Positions 19,294-40,114 are shown, numbered from the stretch's first letter. The stretch: DNA of 64,000 nt from Devosia sp. (GCA_017794705.1 CP051235.1:497010-561009), one strand, 5' to 3'. Notes: generated by a model not told the origin, from the sequence alone. Numbers and translations: made by a program.

Positions 19294-19673
19294 TATGCGG
19301 CCTCCTCAACTTCGCGGACGACGATGGTCAAGTGCGAGAACGGCTTCAGGATACGGGCGCCGCGACCGCGGGCACGTGCCGTGAACCGCTTCATCACCAG
19401 GGAGTTGCCGACATAGGCTTCGGCGACCACCAGGGCATCGGTGTCCAGGTTGTGGTTGTTCTCGGCATTGGCAATCGCGCTCTCCAGCGTCTTCTTGACG
19501 TCGTGAGAGATGCGCTTGCGCGAGAATGTCAGGTCAGCCAGGGCCGCCTCGACCTTCTTGCCACGGATCATCTGTGCCACCAGGTTCAGCTTCTGGGGGC
19601 TGATGCGCACGCGGCGCAGTACCGCGCGGGCCTCATTGTCTTTGAGCGAACGCTCGCGTTTCAGCTTGCCCAT
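19293..19673 (-). CDS. rplV: 50S ribosomal protein L22
   Basis: 126 residues. L22 contributes the extended beta-hairpin at the exit-tunnel constriction: [19 protein letters not shown] is that hairpin and looks wild-type for macrolide sensitivity. [19 protein letters not shown] is the conserved N-terminal block. Two bases downstream of rpsS. Confidence 0.98.
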   Translation of the reverse strand: MGKLKRERSLKDNEARAVLRRVRISPQKLNLVAQMIRGKKVEAALADLTFSRKRISHDVKKTLESAIANAENNHNLDTDALVVAEAYVGNSLVMKRFTARARGRGARILKPFSHLTIVVREVEEAA

Positions 19674-19675
19674 GG

Positions 19676-19954
19676 CTATTTCCTCTTGGCTTTCTTGTCA
19701 GCCGCGTGGCCATAGTAGGTGCGGGACGGCGAGAACTCGCCGAACTTGTGACCGATCATGTCTTCGGACACGGACACCGGAATGTGCTTCTGGCCGTTGT
19801 AAACACCAAAGGTCAGACCAACGAACTGCGGCAGGATCGTCGAGCGGCGGCTCCAGATCTTGATCACTTCGTTGCGGCCGCCTTCGCGGACCTTGTCGGC
19901 CTTCTTCAACAGATACCCGTCGACAAACGGGCCTTTCCAAACGGAACGAGACAT
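19676..19954 (-). CDS. rpsS: 30S ribosomal protein S19
   Basis: 92 residues, normal S19 length. [39 protein letters not shown] and [20 protein letters not shown] are fully conserved. S19 pairs with S13 in the 30S head. Three bases after rplB. Confidence 0.98.
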   Translation of the reverse strand: MSRSVWKGPFVDGYLLKKADKVREGGRNEVIKIWSRRSTILPQFVGLTFGVYNGQKHIPVSVSEDMIGHKFGEFSPSRTYYGHAADKKAKRK

Positions 19955-19957
19955 CGC

Positions 19958-20797
19958 TTATCTGCCCTTCTTCTGATGACGCGAGCGGACGATAAACTTG
20001 TCAGTCGCTTTGTTAGTGCGGGTCTTCTTGCCCTTGGTCGGCACACCCCAGGGGGTCACCGGATGACGGCCACCCGAGGTCCGGCCTTCACCACCACCAT
20101 GCGGGTGATCGACCGGGTTCATGGCGACACCGCGAACGGCGGGGCGCTTGCCCAGCCAGCGGTTGCGACCGGCCTTGCCGAGGTTGGTGTTGGAGTGGTC
20201 CTGGTTGGACACGGCACCAACGGTCGCGAGGCACGAGCCGTGCACGATGCGCTGCTCACCCGAGTTCAGGCGAAGGATCGCCCAACCCTGGTCGCGGCCC
20301 ACGTACTGGGCGTAGGCACCGGCGGAACGGGCCACCTGCCCGCCCTTGCGCGGCTTCAACTCGACGTTGTGCACGATCGTGCCAACCGGCATGCGCTCAA
20401 GCGGCATGGCATTGCCCGGCTTGATGTCGGCAGTGCCGAGGGTGGAAACGATCTCGTCGCCAACAGCCATGCGCTGCGGAGCCAGGATATAGCCCTGCTC
20501 GCCGTCGCTGTAGTTGACAAGCGCGATGAAGGCGGTGCGGTTCGGATCATATTCCAGCCGCTCAATGGTGCCGGCGACGTCGAAGCGGTTCCGCTTGAAG
20601 TCGACCAGGCGATAGGCACGCTTGTGCCCGCCGCCCCGGCGACGCTGGGTGATACGGCCACGATTGTTGCGGCCACCCTTGGAGGTGTTGCCTTCGGTCA
20701 GTTTCTTGACCGGGGCGCCGTCCCACAGCACGGACCGGTCGATACCGATCAGGGCGCGGCGGCCTGCCGATGTGGCGTTATATTGTTTCAAAGCCAT
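19958..20797 (-). CDS. rplB: 50S ribosomal protein L2
   Basis: 279 residues. One of the most conserved 50S proteins, needed for subunit joining and peptidyl transfer. [38 protein letters not shown]-like block and [15 protein letters not shown] with the important histidine are present. In the order rplW-rplB-rpsS as in the S10 operon. Confidence 0.98.
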   Translation of the reverse strand: MALKQYNATSAGRRALIGIDRSVLWDGAPVKKLTEGNTSKGGRNNRGRITQRRRGGGHKRAYRLVDFKRNRFDVAGTIERLEYDPNRTAFIALVNYSDGEQGYILAPQRMAVGDEIVSTLGTADIKPGNAMPLERMPVGTIVHNVELKPRKGGQVARSAGAYAQYVGRDQGWAILRLNSGEQRIVHGSCLATVGAVSNQDHSNTNLGKAGRNRWLGKRPAVRGVAMNPVDHPHGGGEGRTSGGRHPVTPWGVPTKGKKTRTNKATDKFIVRSRHQKKGR

Positions 20798-20817
20798 GGT
20801 TTAACTCTCCGCCTCTC

Positions 20818-21111
20818 TCAGAGCCCGGACGCGATGTCGATGGTCTGGCCCTCTTGCAGGGTCACAACCGCCTTCTTCACGTCCTTGCGCTTGCCGGCAA
20901 AGCCCCGGAAACGCTTGGTCTTGCCCTTGCGGACCAAGGTGTTGACTGCCTTGACCTTGACCGAGAACAGGGCCTCGACCGCGGTCTTGATTTCGGTTTT
21001 CGTTGCATCGATGGCGACGTCGAAAACGACCTGGTCGCTTTCGGAAGCCATAGTCGACTTTTCAGTGACGACCGGTGCGACGATGACGTCGTAGTTGGAA
21101 ATCTTGCTCAT
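20818..21111 (-). CDS. rplW: 50S ribosomal protein L23
   Basis: 97 residues. Exit-tunnel protein that docks SRP, SecY and trigger factor. [37 protein letters not shown] and [18 protein letters not shown] match the family. One-base overlap with the upstream rplD. Confidence 0.97.
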   Translation of the reverse strand: MSKISNYDVIVAPVVTEKSTMASESDQVVFDVAIDATKTEIKTAVEALFSVKVKAVNTLVRKGKTKRFRGFAGKRKDVKKAVVTLQEGQTIDIASGL

Positions 21112-21728
21112 CAGAAGCGAGCCTCCAAAGCTTCAAGCGCTGCTTTGGTCAAAACCAGTTTCGAACGGCGCAGGATGTCGTAGACGTTGATGCCCTGCAC
21201 CGGCAGCACATCCACAAGCGGGATGTTGCGGGCGGCGAGCGCAAAATTGTTGTTCACCTCGGCACCGTCGATGATCAGCGCATTGCTGACTTCGATCTTA
21301 CCGAGCGCGGTGCGCAGGGCTGCGGTCTTGGCGTCCTTGACCTCGGCGTTGTCCAGGATGATCAGATCACCGGACTTTGCCTTGGCGCTGAGCGCATGAC
21401 GCAGGGCCAGGGCGCGGACCTTCTTGGGAAGGTCGATCGCATGGCTGCGCGGGGTCGGGCCGAATGCGCGACCACCACCCCGGAAGATGTTGGTGCGACG
21501 CGAACCGTGACGGGCGGTACCACCACCCTTCTGACGGCCGACGCGCTTGCCCGTGGCCGAGATTTCGGCGCGGTTCTTGACGTCATGGGTGCCAGCCTGG
21601 CGCTTGGCCAGCTGATAACGGACCATGCGCTGCATCAGGTCGGCGCGCGGCTCGAGGCCAAAGACCTCGTCACTCAGCGTCACCTTGCCCGAGGCCTTGC
21701 CCGCAAGAGTTTGGACCTGGAGTTCCAT
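21111..21728 (-). CDS. rplD: 50S ribosomal protein L4
   Basis: 205 residues. [20 protein letters not shown] followed by [14 protein letters not shown] is the extended loop that reaches the exit tunnel. In E. coli L4 is also the autogenous repressor of the S10 operon, acting on the rpsJ leader; here the gap ahead of rpsJ is only 61 bases (tuf lies upstream), so the E. coli-type leader is absent. One-base overlaps with rplC and rplW. Confidence 0.98.
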   Translation of the reverse strand: MELQVQTLAGKASGKVTLSDEVFGLEPRADLMQRMVRYQLAKRQAGTHDVKNRAEISATGKRVGRQKGGGTARHGSRRTNIFRGGGRAFGPTPRSHAIDLPKKVRALALRHALSAKAKSGDLIILDNAEVKDAKTAALRTALGKIEVSNALIIDGAEVNNNFALAARNIPLVDVLPVQGINVYDILRRSKLVLTKAALEALEARF

Positions 21729-22477
21729 TATTCCTGACCTCCTTCGGTCACAGCTTCTTCAGCGGCCGCAGGCTCGGCCTGCTTGGCAGCTGCAGCACCT
21801 TCCGGCGCCTTGAACGAACCCGGGGTCTGGACGCCTTCGGGCGCTGCCTTCTTGACCGCGTCGCGGATCATCACCCAGCCGCCCTTGGCGCCGGGGACCG
21901 AACCCTTGATCATGATCAGGCCGCGCTCGACGTCGGTCTTGACGACTTCGAGGTTCTGCGTGGTCACGCGGACATCGCCCATGTGGCCGGCCATTTTCTT
22001 GCCCTTGAACACCTTGCCGGGGTCCTGGGAGTTACCCGTCGAACCGTGCGAACGGTGCGAGATGGACACGCCGTGCGAGGCACGAAGACCACCGAAATTG
22101 TGGCGCTTCATGGCACCGGCAAAGCCCTTGCCGATCGAGGTGCCGGTCACGTCAACAATCTGGCCGTCGACAAAGTGATCGGCGAGCATCGAGGCGCCCA
22201 CTTCGATCAGGTTGTCGGCGCTGACGCGGAATTCCGCGACGAAGCGCTTCGGCTCGACCTTGGCAACGGCGAACTGGCCGCGCTCAGCCTTGCTGACATT
22301 CTTCACCTTGGCCGCACCGGCACCCAGTTGCAGGGCGGTGTAGCCGTCTTTTTCTTCCGTCCGCTGGCCCACCACCTGGCAGTTCTGCAGACCCAGCACC
22401 GTGACCGGCACGTGGGTGCCATCCTCGGTGAATATGCGGGTCATGCCCAGCTTCTGTGCGATCACTCCAGAGCGCAT
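21728..22477 (-). CDS. rplC: 50S ribosomal protein L3
   Basis: 249 residues. [39 protein letters not shown] and [20 protein letters not shown] are conserved; the last includes the glutamine that is methylated by PrmB. An Ala/Glu-rich C-terminal tail of about 35 residues (from [15 protein letters not shown]) goes beyond E. coli L3. L3 starts 50S assembly with L24. Confidence 0.98.
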   Translation of the reverse strand: MRSGVIAQKLGMTRIFTEDGTHVPVTVLGLQNCQVVGQRTEEKDGYTALQLGAGAAKVKNVSKAERGQFAVAKVEPKRFVAEFRVSADNLIEVGASMLADHFVDGQIVDVTGTSIGKGFAGAMKRHNFGGLRASHGVSISHRSHGSTGNSQDPGKVFKGKKMAGHMGDVRVTTQNLEVVKTDVERGLIMIKGSVPGAKGGWVMIRDAVKKAAPEGVQTPGSFKAPEGAAAAKQAEPAAAEEAVTEGGQE

Positions 22478-22500
22478 CGGTTTAAACCTTTTTTGTCGTT

Positions 22501-22809
22501 CTAAAGCTTGATCTCGACGTCCACACCGGCCGCCAGATCCAACTTCATCAGGGCATCAACAGTCTGCGGAGTGGGCTCCACAATGTCCAAAAGCCGCTTG
22601 TGCGTGCGGATTTCGAACTGGTCGCGCGACTTCTTGTCGATGTGCGGACCCTTGTTGACCGTATATTTCTCAATCCGTGTCGGCAGAGGAATCGGGCCGC
22701 GGACCTGCGCACCGGTGCGCTTGGCGGTCGACACGATTTCGCGGGTCGACAGGTCCAGAACGCGGTGGTCGAAAGCCTTCAACCGGATACGGATATTCTG
22801 ACTGCTCAT
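22501..22809 (-). CDS. rpsJ: 30S ribosomal protein S10 (NusE)
   Basis: 102 residues. [19 protein letters not shown] and [20 protein letters not shown] are canonical. S10 is a 30S head protein and, as NusE, bridges NusG and NusB in transcription antitermination. First gene of the S10 group, 61 bases downstream of tuf, with no terminator seen between. Confidence 0.98.
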   Translation of the reverse strand: MSSQNIRIRLKAFDHRVLDLSTREIVSTAKRTGAQVRGPIPLPTRIEKYTVNKGPHIDKKSRDQFEIRTHKRLLDIVEPTPQTVDALMKLDLAAGVDVEIKL

Positions 22810-22870
22810 TACGATGTTCCCATCAAATGACGGTGCGGCAGCTGAAGTGCTGCCGCACCAAATTCAAGTG

Positions 22871-24061
<1,191 letters not shown>

Positions 24062-24127
24062 TTTTCTGTCTCCGTCAGTCTGTCAGCTGTGTTGGGTTGA
24101 AGCTGAACTGATTTTTCAAATTTTCTA

Positions 24128-26218
<2,091 letters not shown>

Positions 26219-26238
26219 GATGGTCTCTCTTCCAGCCT

Positions 26239-26709
26239 TTACCAGCGATAGTGCGAGAAGGCGCGGTTGGCTTCAGCCATCCGGTGCGTATCTTCGCGTT
26301 TCTTGACGGCCTGGCCGCGTCCGTTGAGCGCATCCATGAGTTCGCCGGAAAGGCGATCGACCATGGTGTTCTCACCGCGGGCACGGGCAGCCGTGATCAG
26401 CCAGCGTATGGCGAGGGCCTGCTGGCGTTCGGAGCGCACTTCAACCGGCACCTGGTAGGTGGCGCCACCGACGCGGCGGGAACGGACTTCCACGGCCGGG
26501 CGGATGTTGTCGAGTGCGGTATGGAAAACTGCAATCGGGTCCTGCTTGGTGCGTTCCTGCACCACGTCGAACGCACCGTAGACGATACCTTCGGCGGCGG
26601 ACTTCTTGCCGTCCTTCATCAGGGAATTCATGAATTTGGACACAACCAGATCGCCGAACTTGGGATCGGGAATGATGTCGCGTTTTTCTGCACGATGCCG
26701 ACGGGACAT
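26239..26709 (-). CDS. rpsG: 30S ribosomal protein S7
   Basis: 156 residues. [40 protein letters not shown] and the C-terminal [13 protein letters not shown] are canonical. S7 starts 30S head assembly and lines the mRNA exit. In E. coli it represses the str operon through the rpsL-rpsG gap; here that gap is only 14 bases, so that target is unlikely to exist in the same form. Confidence 0.98.
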   Translation of the reverse strand: MSRRHRAEKRDIIPDPKFGDLVVSKFMNSLMKDGKKSAAEGIVYGAFDVVQERTKQDPIAVFHTALDNIRPAVEVRSRRVGGATYQVPVEVRSERQQALAIRWLITAARARGENTMVDRLSGELMDALNGRGQAVKKREDTHRMAEANRAFSHYRW

Positions 26710-26723
26710 TGCTCAGTCTCTCC

Positions 26724-27095
26724 TTATTTCGGACGCTTGGCGCCGTACTTCGAACGGCGCTGCTTGCGGTCCTTGACGCTCTGGGTATCCAGAACGCCGC
26801 GCAGAATGTGGTAACGAACGCCGGGAAGGTCGCGCACGCGGCCGCCGCGGATCAGGACCACGGAGTGCTCCTGCAGGTTGTGGCCCTCGCCCGGAATGTA
26901 CGAAATCACTTCGCGCTGGTTGGTCAGGCGAACCTTGGCCACCTTGCGCAGAGCCGAGTTCGGCTTCTTCGGGGTCGTTGTATAGACACGGGTGCACACA
27001 CCGCGCTTCTGCGGGTTTGCTTCCATGGCCGGAACTTTATTCCGCCGGGGCTTTGGATGCCGGCCCTGACGGACCAGCTGATTAATGGTCGGCAT
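26724..27095 (-). CDS. rpsL: 30S ribosomal protein S12, with Arg at position 88
   Basis: 123 residues from the ATG at 27095 ([11 protein letters not shown], the universal N-terminus); in-frame codons upstream to 27140 are not conserved. S12 controls decoding accuracy. K43 in [12 protein letters not shown] is wild-type, but at position 88 the usual Lys of GGRVKDLPG is Arg (GGRVRDLPG, codon CGC). K88R is a known streptomycin-resistance change in Mycobacterium tuberculosis. First gene of the ribosomal superoperon. Confidence 0.97.
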   Translation of the reverse strand: MPTINQLVRQGRHPKPRRNKVPAMEANPQKRGVCTRVYTTTPKKPNSALRKVAKVRLTNQREVISYIPGEGHNLQEHSVVLIRGGRVRDLPGVRYHILRGVLDTQSVKDRKQRRSKYGAKRPK

Positions 27096-27201
27096 GTGCG
27101 CTCGAACCCTTGTTACGTTGTTTCCAAAACTCAAAAACACGCAACATAATCAGCGCTTACTCCCTCAATCCTGAGAGGCAGCGCTCAAATGCAGTGGACC
27201 A

Positions 27202-27217
27202 CCCTCGGTTCCGAGGG
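27202..27217 (-). promoter_or_regulatory. hairpin in the rpsL leader
   Basis: CCCTCGG and CCGAGGG arms with a minimal turn (six pairs with a GAAC loop on the RNA) lie midway in the roughly 235-nt leader between the predicted promoter and rpsL. There is no T tract, so this is not a terminator. A role in leader folding or autoregulation is only an inference. Confidence 0.35.
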
Positions 27218-27338
27218 CATTCGTGCATCCAATTATGTTCCGTCTTTTCACCCAACGATGTGTTTGGATTTTCCTGGAAAGCGGATCGAGGCGACCCGAA
27301 TTCATTGAAAATCCACGACCTACCGTGAAGGTGGGCTG

Positions 27339-27367
27339 GCTATAACGCCCTGCCCGTGGGGCGTCAA
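27339..27367 (-). promoter_or_regulatory. sigma70-type promoter for the rpsL superoperon
   Basis: Minus-strand TTGACG (27362-27367), exactly 17 bases of spacer, then TATAGC (27339-27344). It faces rpsL and would start transcription near 27332, giving a leader of about 235 nt. It is the best -35/-10 pair found in the 447-base gap between rpsL and the YbjN-like gene. Confidence 0.65.
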
Positions 27368-27542
27368 GGGATATCGCGGAAAAAAGTGCAGCAACAAAGC
27401 AACCGCGCCCGCATGCCAGACATGCGGGCAGAGATTGGCTGCATTTGTCAGCCTAGCCACCCCGCAAACGGGCGCAACCCACGGTTTGCAGAGAATCACA
27501 TAATAATGTCTGCGAGTTTCACGGGCCGATTTGCGGGAAAAC

Positions 27543-28022
27543 ATGAATCACAAGACAAGTCTGGGCGCGATTCTGATCTGGCTGCTGCTTGCCCTGCCCT
27601 CGTGGGCGCAGGCCATGGTCGATGGCAGCGACCCGCGGGTGATTCTGGAGGTGGCACGCAACTACGGCAGCGCGGCCCTTGAAACCCTGAGCAACGGTGA
27701 TCCCAACATCATCGGCCGGATCGACGGGATAGGTTACGCCGTCCATTTTGTGAACTGCACCAACAATAGCGACTGCCAGAGCCTGAACTTCTATACCGCC
27801 TTCGCAGATGTGAAACCGCCGCTCGAACGGATCAATGAATGGAACAGTTCGAAACGTTACGGCCGTGCCTATCTGGATGTGGATCTGGACGCTGCAATCG
27901 AAATGGACCTCAACCTCGCTTTCGGCATCGCCCGCGCCAATCTGGATGCGAACTTCTCGATCTGGCGCCTGGTGATCACCCAGTACATGGCGCACATCGG
28001 GCTTTCGGTTCCCGGCCAGTAG
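27543..28022 (+). CDS. YbjN domain secreted protein
   Basis: 159 residues. Sec signal peptide (LGAILIWLLLALPSWAQA) followed by a single YbjN-type domain: VDGSDPRVILEVARNYGSAA, IDGIGYAVHFVNC, SLNFYTAFAD and the WRLVITQYMAHIG helix. A cysteine pair (CTNNSDC) may form a disulfide in the periplasm. Start at the ATG 27543; a TTG four codons upstream is possible. Only plus-strand gene between the two ribosomal/polymerase blocks. YbjN domains resemble type III secretion chaperones in fold; function here unknown. Confidence 0.78.
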   Translation: MNHKTSLGAILIWLLLALPSWAQAMVDGSDPRVILEVARNYGSAALETLSNGDPNIIGRIDGIGYAVHFVNCTNNSDCQSLNFYTAFADVKPPLERINEWNSSKRYGRAYLDVDLDAAIEMDLNLAFGIARANLDANFSIWRLVITQYMAHIGLSVPGQ

Positions 28023-28051
28023 GCCCCCGCCCAAGCTTCCCGAAACTGCAC

Positions 28052-28081
28052 AAAAAAAACGGGCTGCCGAGGCAGCCCGTT
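28052..28081 (-). terminator. intrinsic terminator of the rpoBC operon
   Basis: Ten-pair hairpin (ACGGGCTGCC/GGCAGCCCGT, 28059-28080) followed on the minus strand by eight T residues (A run 28052-28059 on plus), 25 bases after the rpoC stop. On the plus strand it lies just after the YbjN gene but has only a few T residues, so it works mainly for rpoC. Confidence 0.9.
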
Positions 28082-28105
28082 TCGCAATTCGTTGGGAGCG
28101 TCCGA

Positions 28106-32317
<4,212 letters not shown>

Positions 32318-32393
32318 CTAATGTCTCCTATTCGCCTTGCTTGCTAACAGCAGATTCGGGCGAAAATGATCTTGGAATGGTGGGCGCGGCGAA

Positions 32394-36542
<4,149 letters not shown>

Positions 36543-36570
36543 GCCAGCTCCTGTTTCAAATGTCGGCACC

Positions 36571-36597
36571 CGTGCCCGAAAGCGCGCTTCGGCACGG
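36571..36597 (-). promoter_or_regulatory. hairpin in the rpoB leader
   Basis: On the minus strand CCGTGCC and GGGCACGG form the arms, with GAAGC/GCTTTC pairing further inside the loop, about 30 bases upstream of the rpoB start. It has no T tract. It may protect the mRNA end or affect initiation; this is inference from structure and position only. Confidence 0.4.
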
Positions 36598-36676
36598 TGT
36601 GCATATCCAGCAACAGCCCGTTCCGAGGGAGGTTCCGGAACCGGCGGGTGCTGACTAATAGTTTCGGCAATTGTCC

Positions 36677-36700
36677 AAAAAACCGACCATCAGCCGTCGG
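36677..36700 (-). terminator. possible second rplL-rpoB attenuator
   Basis: Minus-strand CCGAC, eight-base loop, GTCGG, then six T residues. The stem is only five pairs, so it should terminate weakly. It lies 135-160 bases upstream of rpoB, which suits partial attenuation rather than full stop. Confidence 0.45.
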
Positions 36701-36803
36701 ATCTCAGGACACCTGCCCGATCTTCAAAGTCATTACGCCGCAACAACTTCAAACGGACCTTTTCAGGCCCAGCCGCCCAACCTCTTCAACGCGGGCGGAA
36801 GAA

Positions 36804-36832
36804 CCGGCGGGGCGCAAGAAGCGTCCCGCCGG
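36804..36832 (-). terminator. strong hairpin after rplL (attenuator)
   Basis: Twelve consecutive pairs (one G-U) with a five-base TTCTT loop on the minus strand, starting 12 bases after the rplL stop and followed by TTCTTCC, a poor T tract. This is the place where E. coli has an attenuator that lowers rpoBC expression relative to rplJL; I infer the same job here. Confidence 0.6.
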
Positions 36833-36843
36833 GTATGCATCAA

Positions 36844-37221
36844 CTACTTCAGTTCGACAGAAGCACCAGCTTCTTCGAGCTTCTTCTTGATCTCTTCGGC
36901 TTCTGCCTTGGCAGCGCCTTCCTTGACGGCAGACGGTGCAGCTTCGACCAGGTCCTTGGCTTCTTTCAGGCCCAGACCGGTGATTGCACGGACTTCCTTG
37001 ATCACGTTGATCTTCTTTTCGCCAGCAGCGGTCAGGATGACGTCGAATTCATCCTTTTCTTCCACGGCTTCCGGTGCGGCGGCGGCACCGCCGGCAGCAG
37101 CAACTGCAACCGGAGCGGCGGCAGAAACGCCCCACTTCTCTTCGAGCATCTTGGACAGCTCGGAAGCTTCCAGGACGGTCAAGGACGACAGATCATCAAC
37201 GAGTTTTGCAAGATCAGCCAT
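36844..37221 (-). CDS. rplL: 50S ribosomal protein L7/L12
   Basis: 125 residues. [20 protein letters not shown] dimerisation domain, Ala/Gly hinge (about 35-52), and C-terminal factor-binding domain with [20 protein letters not shown] and [15 protein letters not shown]. Multi-copy stalk protein that recruits EF-Tu, EF-G and other GTPases. Follows rplJ by 47 bases; a strong hairpin follows its stop. Confidence 0.98.
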   Translation of the reverse strand: MADLAKLVDDLSSLTVLEASELSKMLEEKWGVSAAAPVAVAAAGGAAAAPEAVEEKDEFDVILTAAGEKKINVIKEVRAITGLGLKEAKDLVEAAPSAVKEGAAKAEAEEIKKKLEEAGASVELK

Positions 37222-37268
37222 AGTTAGTTCTCTCTTTCGTTTCAGTTCGAATGGTGGACGGACCGCGA

Positions 37269-37787
37269 TTAAGCCGCAGCACCTTTGTCCGCATATGCAG
37301 CAATGACCCGTGCGACCTGGGCACCCGGCGCCTGCGTGACCGAAGCGATCTTGGCGGCAGGCTGAGTGAGCATGCCGGCGATCTTGGCGCGCAGTTCGTC
37401 GAGTGACGGCATGGAGGCCAGCGACTTGACGCCGATCGGGTCAAGTTCTGTGGCGCCCATGGCACCGCCGAGAATGACGAACGCGTCGTTCTTCTCGGCA
37501 AAGGCCACCGCGACTTTCGGCGCAGTGACAGGGTCGTCAGAATAGGCAATCAGGGTCGGGCCTGTCAGAAGGTCCGAGATGTCTGCCAGTTCAGTTTGCT
37601 TCAGAGCGAGCTTGGCGAGGCGGTTTTTCGCGACCTTTACCTGTCCACCGGCCTGCTTCATCTGCACACGCAGATTTTCCAGCTTTGCGACCGAAAGACC
37701 GGCATAGTGAGCCACAACAACGCTGTTCGAGGCGCTCAGGGCGCTCTGCAACGATGCAACGAACTCAGCTTTTTCCGCTCTATCCAC
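37269..37787 (-). CDS. rplJ: 50S ribosomal protein L10
   Basis: 172 residues from the GTG at 37787, which has GGAGA seven bases ahead and gives the family start ([16 protein letters not shown]); the frame is open upstream but not conserved. L10 anchors the L7/L12 dimers through its C-terminal helix and binds the L11 region of 23S rRNA (KNRLAKLAL). In E. coli the L10-L12 complex represses its own operon through a leader; see the leader hairpin next to the start. Confidence 0.96.
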   Translation of the reverse strand: MDRAEKAEFVASLQSALSASNSVVVAHYAGLSVAKLENLRVQMKQAGGQVKVAKNRLAKLALKQTELADISDLLTGPTLIAYSDDPVTAPKVAVAFAEKNDAFVILGGAMGATELDPIGVKSLASMPSLDELRAKIAGMLTQPAAKIASVTQAPGAQVARVIAAYADKGAAA

Positions 37788-38010
37788 TGCTTCTCTCCAA
37801 CTTAGGCCCGGATCATTCCGGACCGTTGCCAATTACCGTACCGGTCGTTCAGCACCTGAGGCGCGTCCCGTCCGGAACAGCGGTTCAGTGCCCTGTAAAC
37901 CGCCACCGTCTGCCTAAAGGCATCAGGTAACTGGCTTGGATCGAACCGAAACCGTCTGGCCTTGCGGCCGGAAAATTTCGATCTTCACCCCATCTATTGC
38001 TGGCCCCCTT
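37788..38010 (-). promoter_or_regulatory. rplJ leader (candidate L10-L12 autoregulatory RNA)
   Basis: The gap between rplA and rplJ is 347 bases, far longer than other gaps in the cluster. The rplJ-proximal part has an eight-pair stem with an ATGA loop (37805-37824, one G-U) just ahead of the SD, and a GGCC-GCAA-GGCC GNRA-type hairpin near 37955-37970. Position and structure fit the L10 leader known from other bacteria, but I could not match a consensus or kink-turn. Confidence 0.5.
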
Positions 38011-38094
38011 TTAGGGATTTAAGCGCCGGTCTAGCCGGAGCGCCCGCAGTCTCGGACAGGACGTGCCAAATCAGATGTTCCTGATCTGGCGATC

Positions 38095-38112
38095 CGGGCG
38101 GCGAACCGCCCG
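38095..38112 (-). promoter_or_regulatory. UUCG-capped hairpin after rplA
   Basis: Seven G-C-rich pairs (CGGGCGG/CCGCCCG) closed by a TTCG tetraloop on the minus strand, 22 bases after the rplA stop. No T tract follows. Likely a 3'-end stabiliser or processing barrier separating rplKA from rplJL; terminator function is doubtful. Confidence 0.45.
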
Positions 38113-38134
38113 AAACTCTTTAGTCGCAGGCGCC

Positions 38135-38824
38135 CTAGTGGACGGATGCGGGATCGACATGGACACCGGGGCCCATGGTCGAGGTAACGGCGACACGCTT
38201 GATGTAGGTGCCCTTGGCGCCCGCGGGCTTTGCCTTGGTCACGGCATCAGCGAATGCCTTGATGTTTTCCAGAAGCGCAGCTTCGGTGAACGAAGCCTTG
38301 CCGACGCCAGCGTGCAGAATGCCGGCCTTTTCCACGCGGAACTCAACCGAACCGCCCTTGGCGGCCTTGACCGCGGTGGCGACGTCGGGGGTCACCGTGC
38401 CGACCTTGGGGTTCGGCATCAGGTTGCGCGGGCCGAGCACCTTGCCCAGACGGCCGACCAGCGGCATCATGTCGGGAGTGGCAATGCAGCGATCGAAATC
38501 GATCTTGCCGGCCAGCACGTCTTCCATCAGATCTTCAGCGCCCACGATGTCAGCACCGGCGGCCTTGGCTTCATCGGCCTTGGCATCCTTGGCGAACACG
38601 GCAACGCGGACCTGGCGGCCGGTCCCATTGGGCAGGCTCACCACGCCACGGACCATCTGGTCCGCATGGCGGGGGTCAACGCCGAGGTTCATGGCCACTT
38701 CGATGGTTTCATCAAACTTGGCGGTCGCGGCATCGCGCACGATTTTGATGGCGTCGTCGAGCTTGTAGAGCTTCTTGCGATCGATCGCTTCGCGGGCAGC
38801 CGCAGTACGTTTTCCAGTTGCCAT
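38135..38824 (-). CDS. rplA: 50S ribosomal protein L1
   Basis: 229 residues. Forms the mobile L1 stalk that guides deacylated tRNA out of the E site; often represses rplKA by binding its m[41 protein letters not shown] and [17 protein letters not shown] are conserved. Two bases after rplK, so the pair is translationally coupled. Confidence 0.98.
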   Translation of the reverse strand: MATGKRTAAAREAIDRKKLYKLDDAIKIVRDAATAKFDETIEVAMNLGVDPRHADQMVRGVVSLPNGTGRQVRVAVFAKDAKADEAKAAGADIVGAEDLMEDVLAGKIDFDRCIATPDMMPLVGRLGKVLGPRNLMPNPKVGTVTPDVATAVKAAKGGSVEFRVEKAGILHAGVGKASFTEAALLENIKAFADAVTKAKPAGAKGTYIKRVAVTSTMGPGVHVDPASVH

Positions 38825-38826
38825 GA

Positions 38827-39255
38827 TTAAGCTCCCACCTCGATACCCATGGACCGGGCGGAGCCGGCCACCTGGGCCATTGCGGCCTCGACGGTGTCGG
38901 CGTTCAGGTCCTTCATCTTGGCTTCTGCGATCTCGCGGACCTGCTTGGCCGAAATGGTGGCGGCGGTCTCATGGCCGGGCTTCTTGGAGCCGGACTTGAG
39001 CTTGGCGGCCTGCTTGATCATGTAGCTCACCGGCGGCATCTTCATCTCGAAAGTGAAGCTTTTGTCCGCAAAAATGGTGATCACGACCGGAACCGGCGCA
39101 CCCTTTTCGATTTCCTGCGAAGCCGCGTTGAAGGCCTTGCAGAATTCCATGATGTTCAAACCGCGTTGGCCAAGGGCCGGGCCAATCGGGGGCGACGGGG
39201 TCGCCGAGCCCGCGGGCACCTGCAGTTTGAGATAGCCATCAATCTTTTTTGCCAT
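38827..39255 (-). CDS. rplK: 50S ribosomal protein L11
   Basis: 142 residues. Binds the GTPase-associated centre of 23S rRNA; needed for RelA activation. [20 protein letters not shown] (thiostrepton-contact region with conserved prolines), [11 protein letters not shown] and [19 protein letters not shown] are canonical. Starts 103 bases after the nusG stop. Confidence 0.98.
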   Translation of the reverse strand: MAKKIDGYLKLQVPAGSATPSPPIGPALGQRGLNIMEFCKAFNAASQEIEKGAPVPVVITIFADKSFTFEMKMPPVSYMIKQAAKLKSGSKKPGHETAATISAKQVREIAEAKMKDLNADTVEAAMAQVAGSARSMGIEVGA

Positions 39256-39358
39256 CTTCAGTTCATCCTTTTTCCGGCATCAGCGCCGGGTTGTTGACGC
39301 CGTGGTGCGATTTCGAGAGCGGCTGGCACCGCCCCTCCTCTTCCACGGTTTTGAATGA

Positions 39359-39889
39359 TCAGAGCTTTTCGACCTGACCATATTCCAGCTCGACCGGGGT
39401 CGCCCGGCCAAAGATGGAAACTTCTACCTTGAGGCGCGCACGCTCCTCGTCGACTTCCTCGACCAGCCCGTTGAAGCTGGCAAACGGGCCGTCGGAGACG
39501 CGCACCTGCTCGCCGACCTCGAACGAGATTGAGGGCTTGGGCCGGTCCACACCTTCCTGCACCTGCTGCAGGATGGCCTGGGCCTCGGCCTCGGAGATCG
39601 GGATCGGCTTGTTGTCCGACCCGAGGAAACCTGTAACCTTCGGCGTGTTCTTGATCAGGTGGAAGGCCTCGTCGGTGAGGTCCATCTTCACAAGCACATA
39701 GCCGGGGAAAAACTTGCGTTCGGCATCGACCTTGCGGCCGCGGCGCACTTCGACAACCTTTTCGGTCGGCACCAGCACATCTTCGAAAATGTGGTCCAGC
39801 CCCTGAGCGGCAACCTTTTCACGGATGGACTCCGCGACCTTGCGCTCAAAGTTCGAATAAGTCTGGACAATGTACCAGCGCTGGGCCAT
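39359..39889 (-). CDS. nusG: transcription termination/antitermination protein NusG
   Basis: 176 residues. NGN domain (about 1-115, RWYIVQTYSNFERKVAESI, FPGYVLVKMDLTDEAFHLI) that clamps RNA polymerase, and a C-terminal KOW domain (EVGEQVRVSDGPFASFNGL) that binds S10 or Rho. Follows secE by 30 bases, the usual secE-nusG pair. Confidence 0.98.
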   Translation of the reverse strand: MAQRWYIVQTYSNFERKVAESIREKVAAQGLDHIFEDVLVPTEKVVEVRRGRKVDAERKFFPGYVLVKMDLTDEAFHLIKNTPKVTGFLGSDNKPIPISEAEAQAILQQVQEGVDRPKPSISFEVGEQVRVSDGPFASFNGLVEEVDEERARLKVEVSIFGRATPVELEYGQVEKL

Positions 39890-39919
39890 CGCGACCGCCG
39901 CTCCCGAAATTTGGTCCGT

Positions 39920-40114
39920 CTAGCGGACGTTCAGCAACAATTGCACGACCCAGGAAATTACCTGGTCGGCGGCGAGAAAAAACAGGCTGGCGAGCGCCAC
40001 CATGATCAGCACCATGACGGTGGAGACAAGGGTCTCATTGCGCGTCGGCCACACAACCTTGTTGGCTTCGGCGCGCACTTCCCTCAGAAAGGCGAGTGGA
40101 TTGGTTCTGGCCAT
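39920..40114 (-). CDS. secE: preprotein translocase subunit SecE
   Basis: 64 residues, the short single-helix form. Conserved amphipathic FLREVRAEANKVVWPTRNE followed by one membrane helix (TVMVLIMVALASLFFLAAD). Clamps the two halves of SecY. In many related genomes tRNA-Trp lies directly upstream; here that tRNA is about 3.6 kb away. Confidence 0.96.
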   Translation of the reverse strand: MARTNPLAFLREVRAEANKVVWPTRNETLVSTVMVLIMVALASLFFLAADQVISWVVQLLLNVR

